Position numbers and translations under genes: made by a program
Assembly (NCBI GenBank): GCA_947579665.1
Contig: OX388351.1
Span: forward strand, 62,566,939 to 62,630,938
Length of the DNA stretch: 64,000 bases
Direction of reading: 5' to 3'
Origin: Sympetrum striolatum
Lineage: Eukaryota > Arthropoda > Insecta > Odonata > Libellulidae
In this document: positions 10,421 through 19,362 of the stretch, one piece after another
Layout of the letters: every line of letters starts with the position of its first letter
How positions within the stretch are numbered: the first letter of the stretch is position 1
Notes under the pieces: generated by a model
What the model was told of the DNA's origin: nothing
The model's database searches: none
Seen by the model: only the letters and a program-made list of their open reading frames with translations

Positions 10421-11599
10421 TTTAAAATTTAAATTTATTTAAGAACCTCAGTATTTATTAAAGTTTATCTGTAAGTGAGATCAATTCATTTATCAAGAGA
10501 CATACCAAGCGAATAAAATAGATTAAATGTAACGTACTTTCTCCTAAACTGAAGAAAATGTTTCGCCTGACTTCCAATGTTGTATTTTCCTTCAAGTTCA
10601 TTAGTTTATCTCCCCCCTTATACACAAAGGAAGTGTCTATTTTTCAATGGCATTTAGTTTGATCTTATAGTAAAAGCAATTTTAAAGAAATATCTTTATG
10701 TTACTACAAGCACACTTTTATCGTTTGCTGACTCCTTTTCTTTGGAAAAAATAAAATTTAAAAATGCTATCTTGCTAAGTCGATATAAGAGTGGCAAGAA
10801 AAATAATTCAAAAAAGAGTTTTTCTTTCTGTGAAGTTTAACCTCTTAACTACCTCGGTGACTTGCCACCGAAATGTGTAGAGTATTTTCACCGGTTTCAA
10901 AGAGATTTTGTCGCAAACTTCCCTTCAATTTCAAAAATTTCGGAAAATCGATCTTATTGCTTTTGCCGTGCTAAAGGAACAGTGACATCGGGGAAAGAAA
11001 GTAAATTTGAAATTACAATGCGAGGGACTTAAAGGAGCAGAGAGGGATCCTGAATACGCAATGAGAGGGTTAATACTGAACGAAGCAGAAGATTTGATTC
11101 CTTCTCCTGAATTAAGCAAGCAATAAATGAATAACGATCTCGGATAATTAGGGAACGGGGACTTTAATAAGATGCGGAACTCCTTGTAACAGTTTCATAA
11201 ATATACAGGAGGATACATCTTGTGAGACTGGCTCTCGCTTTTTCATTTTCTCTGATCTCCGCTTTCATCAAGGCTCTCTCTTTCTTACCAGCGACGTCTC
11301 TGTATCTTTCACCGCTCTCTTTTCTGTCTCGCTAAACACGATTTTCATTTGTTCTGCCATCTCACCTGCGAGTAATTCCCCCGTCCACAGACCGTCTTCG
11401 ACTTGTATCGCTTTAATTCCGTCGATGTTCCATTAGAAAGAAGCAGCAGATGTTTCCCTCTTCCAATCCTATCTTAATTTTACTCGTGCCAGTCCCTGTT
11501 TATTTCATTGTGTCGTTTTTGTTTTCTCTCATATTCTCACGCTGCCTCCGTTCACATACAGTATACATACATATGTACAAACATAAACAAATACTTCAC
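10421..11599. other. No gene seen
   Basis: Mixed AT-rich sequence, with a somewhat GC-richer purine patch at 10960-11170 and a pyrimidine patch at 11220-11540. Short frames at 10931-11119 and 11450-11662 carry no recognised motif. Confidence 0.4.
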
Positions 11600-11837
11600 A
11601 TCTACATCTACAAAGAAAGGTTTAAAGTTTATTTGCGCTTAAGAACGTGCACCCAGGAGTAATCCCAAGGAAAAACGGACTTGAAAAAAAAATACCCTTG
11701 CAAACAAAATTCCCAAAATGGCTTGTTCTGGCCGGGTAGCCTAGTTGGTTAAGGCAGCCTCCTGGATATCCCGGGTTCGATTCCCGGCCCCGTCGGACTT
11801 TTTTCAAGTTCGTTTATAATTGGTATCTACATCTACA
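11600..11837 (+). mobile_element. Putative 212-bp SINE-like insertion with 13-bp direct repeats
   Basis: ATCTACATCTACA occurs at 11600-11612 and again at 11825-11837. The sequence between includes the tRNA-like segment at 11730-11797. Near its ends are inverted repeats: AAACGGACTTGAAAAAA (11673-11689) pairs with TTTTTTCAAGTTCGTTT (11799-11815) with one mismatch. The direct repeats fit a target-site duplication, which would mean insertion into the 5' part of the dispersed repeat beginning at 11826. The repeat word is itself a doubled ATCTAC, so chance or local slippage is possible. Confidence 0.45.
11730..11797 (+). repeat. tRNA-derived sequence with intact A and B boxes
   Basis: The segment starts GGCCGGG (acceptor-like). 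TAGCCTAGTTGGTTAAGGC then gives a good D arm with a 4-bp GCCT/AGGC stem and a box A. A T arm CCGGG-TTCGATT-CCCGG contains box B (GGTTCGATTCC), and CCCCGTC pairs mostly with the start. Only about 14 bases lie between the D arm and the T arm, roughly 8 too few for a normal anticodon arm plus variable loop. It is therefore not a functional tRNA but a tRNA-derived SINE head or pseudogene. The boxes look good enough that polymerase III binding is plausible. Confidence 0.75.
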
Positions 11838-12030
11838 TAAATACCCTACAAGCCGCTTTTCGACGTGTGGCAAGGAGTGTAATTCGGGCTATTTTTTAGC
11901 CAATTATTGTCACGTATCGTTCATGGAAAGAATGAATTCTTAAAGCAATTCGATCTGGAATTTATTTCTCTTAGTTCACGCTGTTTGCCGAATCGGCCAA
12001 GGTAGCAGGGAGGTCGCATAATATCACTTA
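11826..12030 (+). repeat. Dispersed ~200-bp repeat, copy A
   Basis: Begins ATCTACATCTACATAAATAC and runs through CCTACAAGCCGCTTTTCGACGTGTGGC to a GGGAGGTCGCATAATATC block. A related copy lies on the minus strand at 37580-37800 with CCTGCAAGCCAC, CGTGTGGC and GGGGTGTCGCACTATA in the same order. The CTGCAAGCCACC..ACGGTGTGTGGCGGAGGG type of sequence is, from general knowledge, a widespread arthropod repeat; I cannot name its parent element. It ends 30-40 bp before the Harbinger-like element. Confidence 0.6.
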
Positions 12031-12067
12031 TATCTTCGGCAAACGTAGTTTCCCTAATCTAACAAAC

Positions 12068-12070
12068 TTA
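12068..12070. repeat. TTA target-site duplication, left (Harbinger-like)
   Basis: TTA directly precedes the terminal GGACCGTATTTATA and recurs at 14928-14930 after the inverted end. A 3-bp TWA duplication is the hallmark of PIF/Harbinger elements. Confidence 0.65.
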
Positions 12071-12594
12071 GGACCGTATTTATAGTCGACTCCTAGGAGT
12101 TTCTCAGCGCCTAGCAGTCCCCCAAGGCCAAAAACGGTATTTATAGTCCTCTTTCTACCCCTTACAACCCCACAATAGTGTGATACCGGTGGTGGCAAAA
12201 CTGCGTACTAATTTAGTAAACAACAAACATGGCGGATAATGTGTTCGATTCGCTCGATTAGATTCAACAATTGATGAATAAAACTAAATGGTGGACTGTG
12301 AAACCCTCAAAAATTCTTTGAATTAGGGTAAAAATCAGCAAAATATTTTCGGTATATATTTATTTTATCCTAATGCATTTAAAACTATCTAACGGATGTT
12401 TTAAAACCTAAGCTTGGGCAGTCGTTAAGAAATGTGAAGTTATTAGTTTTATTACGTGATTTCCTTGAGGTTTAATTTATTGGCAATTACTATACTTATT
12501 AGTGGAGATATATTTATGTTGTACACGGGTTATTCCTACTCTTGATTGCTGATTCTTTGTGGCCTTTCGTTGTCGTAGTCGTGATATATAACCT

Positions 12595-13200
12595 TTGACG
12601 CAGATGGCTACCATGGAGAAAGAGTAAATATTTACAGTGCAATGCCACAAGGTATTATTACAGTATTAGGCCTATTGCTATTTTTAATTTACCTGATGAT
12701 ATATTTTCTGTCATAAAGTGCTGTAAATTATACATGTATGCTGAAGACTCTGTATTAATATCTGTTCACAATTACTTCAATGAGGCTGAAAGAGCTCTAC
12801 ACACTGACTTAAATAACATTAATATATGGTACCATGATAACAAATTAAAACTAAATTTGGTAAATTTCCCGTTTCAACCCAAAATTTTCACAAAACAAAT
12901 GTTATGAAAATTAGTTAGAGAAGAAATAAATCAGAAAGTGGAACCTCTAAAATGCCTACACACTTACATCCTGCTTACAGAAAATTACTTCTCCAATGAG
13001 CACAAGGTAAAGTTTGCTACAAGACATGGCATGATATGGAGAGATAGAATAACGTACAATGTACCAAGTTATTATAATATGTATGGCAGGAAGCGACTTG
13101 ATGTCATAATACCTATGTTATTTAATGACTTACCTTATAACATACACTTAAGAAATACTATGTCCAACGTATAGAAAGAAATCAAAAAAATATTTGCTTC
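12595..13200 (+). pseudogene. Decayed LINE reverse transcriptase fragment with YAED at the catalytic box
   Basis: The plus strand reads GERVNIYSAMPQG then LLLFLIYL, matching the reverse-transcriptase motif usually written GVPQGS.LGPLLFLIY. A one-base loss near 12694 shifts the frame, after which DDIFSVI..CKLYMYAEDSVL continues, then W...NKLKLN. The catalytic box is YAED (12737-12748) rather than YADD, so one of the two conserved aspartates is replaced. After about 12905 the sequence jumps to a C-terminal block (12938-13171: RITYNVPSYYN, then GRKRLDVIIPMLFNDLPYNI), with the intervening region deleted. The two blocks fit the middle and end of one non-LTR polyprotein. It cannot be functional. 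Confidence 0.75.
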
Positions 13201-13659
13201 AAAAATTTTGAAAAACATATAACAGATCCCTTTCTACTTACTATGATATATAGCAAAATGGTATTGAGTTGATTTCGCATATTCATTGCTCTAGCTATGG
13301 TATGCTAATGGTTGTATCAAATTTTATATCTGTTGTTTTACTTTGTGATTTTATATACAATGCTTTCTATAGTCTTGTGTATTACATACTTTGGTGTATG
13401 TTCTATGTATTTTGTGAATCATTATATAATTGCTGAATTTGATATTGATTTTCATATTATAATTAGTGCAATAGATAAGTAGATGCAGTATTTACAATTT
13501 TTGGAATCACAAGCAGTATTTTGTGATTGTTTTTGTAAACTTAATGCTTTATTTGGCTAGAAACGTTTGGAATTGTTTTTAATTTTCATTATTAATTTAT
13601 GAAATACTCTAAATTTTAAATAATTTGTAATCTTAGGCTTGTGGTTATTCAACCTGGCA

Positions 13660-13700
13660 CTTCCTGATGAGCCTACATCTGGCTCAGGAGGACCAAAAAT
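13660..13700 (+). repeat. Short hairpin in probable LINE 3' region
   Basis: CCTGATGAGCC and GGCTCAGG form an imperfect stem around TACATCT. It lies about 490 bp after the stop of the LINE C-terminal block and may belong to its 3' untranslated region. CTGATGA resembles a hammerhead core word, but no GAAA box follows the stem, so I do not call it a ribozyme. Confidence 0.35.
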
Positions 13701-14008
13701 ATGAATATTTACAATCCTGTTTCTTGAACTTAAATGTCACTTAAATTAATTTGTAAGCCGTTCACAGGCAGTAATTTACATAGCATTATTGTATCGTTTG
13801 AGCAATACCATACAACAAAATAATAATAACAAACAACTTTTTCTAAATAAATAATTCAATTCTAATAATAAATCTCATGGATAGAATCAGTTGAAATTAA
13901 TGGGGCGTGTGAAAATGTATTCATTTAGTATTTATCTGTGAATGTGAAGAAAGTTGTTGGAAAGTCTCCTATATATTGTGTTATGAAGTCGACATTTCTA
14001 TTGTTTGT

Positions 14009-14042
14009 GTAACAAGTTTCGGTATCTAGATACCATTAGATG
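14009..14042 (-). ncRNA. Hammerhead-like motif candidate 2
   Basis: On the minus strand CATCTAAT is followed by GGTATCTAGATACC (a perfect 14-bp palindrome at 14021-14034), then GAAAC and TTGTTAC. It has the same order of boxes as the other five candidates, with a different but fully self-complementary stem. The first box (CTAATGG) departs from CUGANGA, so catalytic activity is not predicted. It lies inside the Harbinger-like element. Confidence 0.35.
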
Positions 14043-14074
14043 GATGAAGCAGCTGCTTCATTCATCTAATGCTA
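14031..14074. repeat. Near-perfect palindrome centred at 14052/14053
   Basis: CATTAGATGGATGAAGCAG is followed at once by its reverse complement CTGCTTCATTCATCTAATG, with one internal G/T exception, and pairing extends a few bases further with mismatches. It abuts the 14-bp palindrome of the motif at 14009-14042. Confidence 0.8.
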
Positions 14075-14214
14075 CCGAGGCAATATCTATTCTTGATTTT
14101 TCATTTATTCGACTTAAAGTTGACACTACCGGCGTTAATATGTTGCGTTACGCTAACTGATACATCGGTGTAAGTAATTTTTAAATTCTAAGTTATGACA
14201 CTAGAACTCGGTTC

Positions 14215-14400
14215 GTGGAAGGTTTAAAATTTCACAAAATGTCCTTCTTCAAAAACCTTCTAAACTATAATCACCTCTTCCCCCACCTTTTAAAAAATTT
14301 ACCCAAAGGATGCAAATTAAACATTCATGAACAGTTGGAAACATCACACCAGATACAAAGTAACTACAACCTCACAAACATAAACCTATTTCTATCTTGA
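14215..14400 (+). pseudogene. Possible retroelement C-terminal fragment
   Basis: A 61-codon frame ends KLNIHEQLETSHQIQSNYNL. The pattern KLN..E.LE......NLLN-like is reminiscent of the end of some Penelope-like or DIRS-like retroelement proteins. The match is short, and I give it only as a possibility. It lies within the Harbinger-like element. Confidence 0.2.
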
Positions 14401-14927
14401 TTATAGTAATGCAGTTTCAACAAGTGACATCTTCCGTAGTGAATTGTTGATACGTTATAATAAATTTAACAGTGTTGTTGTAAATTGAAGTTATTTTTTA
14501 TTAATATGCATGGCTTCCTTGGACTGTTGTAAATGCCATTAACAGGAACATTGAGCTCAACAGAACCTTGGTTTAAACATGAAAATAAATACATGTAGAG
14601 CTGAAAATGGAGGAGGATTGACATGAAACTGATTTTTATTGTTTGGAAGAGCTTAAATGTTATTAGAATTCACAATAACTATATAAACTTTGCCATCAAT
14701 ACAAGATTTCATGTGAACCAAAACAATTAGCAGAAAGAAATATAAAAAAAACTGAATAGCGAAACAAGTTTTTGGCAACGCTGTTGCCAAATTTATCACC
14801 AGTCCGTCTCCTCGTCAGAGGACTACTGGGAGTTGTTTATAAATGCCAATAGGTGGCACTCGCCCGGCAGCTTACTAATAAGGGGTTCCTTAGGTATAGG
14901 TGAAGGAGTCGATTATAAATACGGTCC

Positions 14928-14930
14928 TTA
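14928..14930. repeat. TTA target-site duplication, right (Harbinger-like)
   Basis: TTA directly follows the right terminus ACGGTCC and matches the TTA at 12068-12070. Confidence 0.65.
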
Positions 14931-15009
14931 GCCCACCGCATTCCAGTCTTCTATCTTTTAAGGATTCCAAACCTAAGTCAGAAAGCATTTCGGTGACAAT
15001 GGCTTTTTT

Positions 15010-15250
15010 GTAGCAATATATAAGGCAAATTGGGACTAAAAAGTCCAATCTTACATTTAACATTAAACAAGAATATAACTTATAATATATACAGTTTTCT
15101 TGATATATAATCTGGAAATTACGAAGAAATGTGGTAAAAAGGGTGTTGCGGAGAAATTGAAAAAAACGTGTTATTATAGATTACAAAGGAAACCTGCAGC
15201 TGGAAAACACTCACGAAGAGAGGGTGTGCATTAAAACTATACGAAATGTG
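15010..15250 (-). mobile_element. LINE 3' untranslated region, second copy
   Basis: This segment aligns by eye with 1095-1345. Both have a GGGACTAAAAAGTCC-type hairpin block followed by TCTTACATTTAAC-like sequence, a GTTGCGGA block, and a CTGCAGCTGGAAAACACTCAC / CTGCAGGAAAACACCCAC block followed by AGGGTGTG. It is taken as a severely truncated copy of the LINE whose C-terminal domain survives at 1812-2217. It begins about 80 bp beyond the right end of the Harbinger-like element. Confidence 0.6.
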
Positions 15251-17670
15251 TAGGAAAGAATGAAAGAATGTAAATAAATATATGTACTTAACACCCACGT
15301 GCTGTACATGTCAGCAGTTACTTTTCAAGAATATTCATTCTTAAAGTCTTCTTTAAAAATTAATTACCAATTATACGAATCTAACCGACCGTATCAACAA
15401 CCTGTTCAGTAATAAATTAACCTTAAGTAAAATTATTATGCGTAAACATGCAAAATCAGACGTAAATATGTGAAATCATCATCCTGCTACCTCATCAAAT
15501 TTGCTAGTCTCTATGTAACCATTTATTTTTCAACTATAATTTTGTGATTTTATTTCCATCTAGAACCATTCAATTAACTGTCAATAATTAATTTTTAGTT
15601 TTAGATTACTCCGCATATGAATGTGGGATAAAAATTTCATATAAACCCCCATTACTGCAATAAATATCCACTTCTAGAAGGATTCTTAAAAACATCAATC
15701 TCAGGAAGTTCATTAATATCATTTTAATGTAAAATTCTTCGTTAATAACTAATTGCCTAACAAGGCCCGATATTAATCATTTTCCTGTTGGTAATTCATA
15801 GCCCAATATTCATTCTTCTTATAAGCCTTCTCCGGCTATTAATTCCTCATAAAACTAATCGCTCCTCATTTATGAGTTTTCTCATAGTGGAAACGTTTCC
15901 TTTTTCTTTCACCGCTTTCCCTTCTATCGTCGAGCGACCCTTTCGTAATACCCTATGAAACTTAAGCTCCCAATGTGCTTTCCCTCGTTCTCTTATACTT
16001 ACTTTCTTAACTCTTCGAGAGACCCCCTCTTAATTTCACCATCTCTCTCTGCCCCTATATCCTCTTCAATTTGATCTTCTCCTTCTCTGCATATTGCTTT
16101 CCTAGTTCTCTCAATAAACTGCTTTCTTTACCTTCGCTAGAAACCATCGCATTTCTCTTTCCCTTCCTCCCAACCCTAATCCCGCTGGTCTCCTCCCCCA
16201 GGTCCCTAAATAACGTTCTATTTCTATTGTCATGCGTATTATTTTTAACATTTATAAATAAAGATGATTGCAAAGTCTCTCATATTTGATATTGCCCCTT
16301 AGAGGAAGCATTTTAATTTTATTCGAGCCCGCACTTTTTCCTGTTTACGTTTCCTCCTAAATTTATTCAAAGAGGGCCGGAAATACAAGGAAAAAACCTC
16401 AAAACTTAACAGAAGATGTTTCAAGTTTCCTTTTGAAAATGTTTGTAATTCAGTATTTGATATCAGCCCTCGTAAGAAGGTTGAAAGCAAAAGATCAATA
16501 CACAGGAAACGATGTTCTTTTACTTTCTGAAAATTCTTTTGGATATATTTAAGGAGTTCACTATCAATCAAAGGTGGATAGCAGCTGATTATCATATATC
16601 GTTGAGATAATATATTTTAACAAGTGTTTTGGTATTTTTCATACTTTCTCCACAATTTTTTCACCGCTAGTATATACTTTTCTGTGGAATTCAGTTGTTT
16701 ATTTCATAAGAGATCAAAAAGTTTTTGAAGAAAGTTTTCCGCTAAAAATCTTTTGTTTTTTAGTTCTATTACAGTATTTTTATTCTGATCCAATGAATCT
16801 GAGTACTTTTTAGGATTTGATTGATTATTATTCATACTTTAGAAGAATTAATACTTTAAAGATATTTCAGTTTTTTGCCCTTCATAACGGTCGTAACTCT
16901 TTGATCATAAGATTTGTTAAATTTTTTGTAGTACAACTTTTATCTAATGCACTTATAACAGAATAAGGTATTTATTGCATACACTACAACTCAATAAAAC
17001 ACATATTTAACTTATAACGTTTTACAGGTCAAGTTAAATCTTGCACCAATTTAGTGCTGCCGTACCTCATTTACTTCGTTGATATTTTGATATCCCTCGT
17101 GATGACGAATACATAAGTTCACTCCGGTGATGTAAAAAATTGAGATACAGAAAAGAAATTTCATTAAAATAAGTTTCTATGTAAGAGGTAATTTTTACCA
17201 AAATTATTAGCAGCAAAAAACGGTTTGTCACTATATACGATATAACGGTACGGTATCAATGTAACTCGTACATGAATAATATTGATTCAGTATTACGCTG
17301 AATCTTCGTGTTAAGATAAATAAACCTTTTCACCGTCATTATTTAATAAAAATCTGCTGTCAGTGGAGACCTCTCGTTTATATCTTATTTTTCTTTCCTT
17401 CTTTGTTCTCAACACCCAATCAAACTTCTTATGATTTTCGTTACATCTCCCTCACAGATTTCTCTTTAACTTCTCCTTCACTTTCTCATTTTTCGAATAA
17501 GTTCCTTATATTTAACAAAATGTAGACGAGGAGGAATGTTCTGGCTTATGTATCCCTCAAACGTATCTTATTTCCTCAGTTTAAAAATTCCCATCGTTTC
17601 TCCTTCTACTTTTCACAACTTTTTCTTCCTCATTCCACAAGTATTCCACTCGCACCTTCTGTTGCCGCTT
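15251..17670. other. No gene seen; CT-rich 15890-16210
   Basis: AT-rich sequence with a pyrimidine-biased tract that leaves long Ser/Leu/Pro frames open on both strands around 16055-16290. No conserved domain is apparent in the 98-codon minus frame at 16299-16595. Confidence 0.4.
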
Positions 17671-17714
17671 CCCTCACATTCTCAATTCCCTCACATTCTC
17701 AATTCCCTCACATC
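17671..17714. repeat. Short tandem repeat, 17-bp unit
   Basis: CCCTCACATTCTCAATT is repeated at 17671 and 17688, with a third partial copy from 17705 (CCCTCACATCCTC). It lies within a pyrimidine-rich tract. Confidence 0.9.
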
Positions 17715-18309
17715 CTCTCCCATCAATTCCTTTCTTCTCTTTCAAAAGCCCTCCCTTTCTCGCCCGCTTGGCTAGCAAACTTCCTCGGATCTTCCCATTA
17801 TTTTCTCAACCTCCGTTCGACCCTATCCTCCATCACTCTTTCCTTCTTCCAGGGAATCCGGGGGACTATCTCTCCACTGCTTTACGGATAGTTCTCTGCC
17901 TCCCAGCTATCAGCGTACCACTATATTCTTCAGCCTCCCCGGAGGTTTATGATTTTTATCCAGAAACTTCGCCTCCTCGTTTACCACATCTAAGTGCGTG
18001 GCACGTGAAGATTTTTTTCCGAGATTAGATTAAAAATATCTTAAAATATCACACGTTAAAGAGGAGGTTGTGCTTATAAAGAGCTAATTTCGCTTATGCG
18101 ATCAAGAAAAATTGCCCTATGTACTCGTGCATAACCCGAGTTCTTTTTTCAGTAAATTTTTATGCTGAAAAAGCTCTCTTTTATCCCCTCGATTGAGGGT
18201 CTCAGTTACATGTTCTCCGGTGGAAAAAGTTTGTCGTAGATTAGATTAGATTGTTTGCCGAAAATTATCTTGCAATTTCACCGCTTATTATTAGAGGTTA
18301 AAAATGTCA

Positions 18310-18520
18310 AATTACTGTCTTTGTCGGCCTTCCTCATCTCATTCACCGCAGTTCGGAGAAAACGAGAGAGGACACCGCACTTTAATAACACTCAATGCGC
18401 ATTTCGGAAGCAATGCTTTTTTCTCCAGGAGTGAATGGGTACGTAATTGGAGATTTTTTTACCTCAAATTCCTTAACAGCCTTGTTCTAAATTTTCTCTC
18501 TTACATTTCCCCACTTGCTC
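18310..18520 (+). repeat. Dispersed repeat related to the hAT target and fold-back at 3.8-5.1 kb
   Basis: TTGTCGGCCTTCC, CTCATTCACCG and TTCGGAGAAA at 18322-18360 resemble the left arm of the fold-back repeat at 3780-3820. TAATTGGAGA..TTT..ACCTCAAATTCCTTAACAGCCTTG at about 18437-18484 resembles the sequence on both sides of the hAT-like element, joined without it. This is a relative of the site before insertion. A 73-codon frame here is not recognised as a gene. Confidence 0.6.
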
Positions 18521-19311
18521 AGTGAAAAATTCTTTTAACATTTAGCCTATCGATGCCTCAATTACTGAAATATTTTTGGTTTCTATTTTCATTTTGAAAT
18601 TTACCAGTAGCTGCTGAATTTCTCACCCTAGGTTTATACTCGAGTCAATTATTGTTCCCAGGAACAAAAGTGAAACCAAGTTCCAGATGGATCCATAACA
18701 CGAAGTCAAGATCCAAGCAGTTGATTCCATCATTCCAAGCATTTTTGTGATTAAATTAGGCACTTTAGCTTTTATTAAATGTACGCTAATTCCACGACGC
18801 TTTATGAAGTAATATGTGTAGAATAATTGAGTTAGGATATGCTATCAATTAAAATAGATAACCTCTGTTTCTTAATTTTTTCTGATTGCTGCCCAATCAC
18901 ATAGCACATGGGGTTCGAATAAAATTTTTCGCTTCGTTTCGTAAATTCACTGTTTTTATCCAATACGAGGCAGTTCGGTACATGTTTGAGATTAATAATA
19001 TTTTCATTCATTTAATCAGAAGATTAATAATTTCGAGTCTGGCTATTCAGGCAACTGGTAAATGATATTCTTTCAATAAATCAATATTTTAACTCAACTT
19101 TCAATGTTTCCTATGACTTTGATTCAATAAATTGATTGATTTTTCAGGTCTCGGCAAGAAACTTCCTTAATTTCGTCAATTCATTTTATGATTTGATTTT
19201 TATAGCTTTGAAATTAATAATTAATATTGAGCCCATTGTGTTTAAAAACAAATCATCAGGTTTTATATTAATATAGAGTTTATCTCTAACACCAGATTTG
19301 AAGGTTTATGC
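18521..19311. other. AT-rich stretch, no gene seen
   Basis: No recognisable coding block, RNA-gene box or terminal repeat. Confidence 0.4.
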
Positions 19312-19362
19312 AACGGTGTAACCCAATCAAATCAATTTTACATTTGATTGGGATACACCGTT
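19312..19362. repeat. Hairpin-forming inverted repeat (21-bp arms, one mismatch)
   Basis: ACGGTGTAACCCAATCAAAT (19313-19332) pairs with ATTTGATTGGGATACACCGT (19342-19361), with one mismatch and a 9-base loop; a further A/T pair closes the base. No flanking duplication is obvious. It may be a fold-back element or a template-switch hairpin. Confidence 0.85.

Larger units (their letters stand above)
12071..14927. mobile_element. PIF/Harbinger-like DNA transposon, non-autonomous or decayed (2,857 bp)
   Basis: The left terminus reads GGACCGTATTTATAGTCGAC then TCCT. The right terminus in reverse complement reads GGACCGTATTTATAATCGAC then TCCT, giving 24 bp with one difference, flanked on both sides by TTA. 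A second partial copy of the terminal word (GGTATTTATAGTCCT) lies at 12136-12150, as subterminal repeats often do. No DDE transposase or Myb-like frame was recognised. The interior holds a decayed LINE reverse-transcriptase fragment (12595-13200), a hairpin-rich part (13660-14080), and a 61-codon frame at 14215-14400. A near-perfect hairpin lies at 14771-14791. The LINE piece presumably inserted into, or was carried by, the element. Confidence 0.7.

Noticed and set aside
13664..13700. CTGATGA followed by a hairpin as a hammerhead ribozyme
   Set aside because: The required GAAA after the stem is missing, and its position fits a LINE 3' region.
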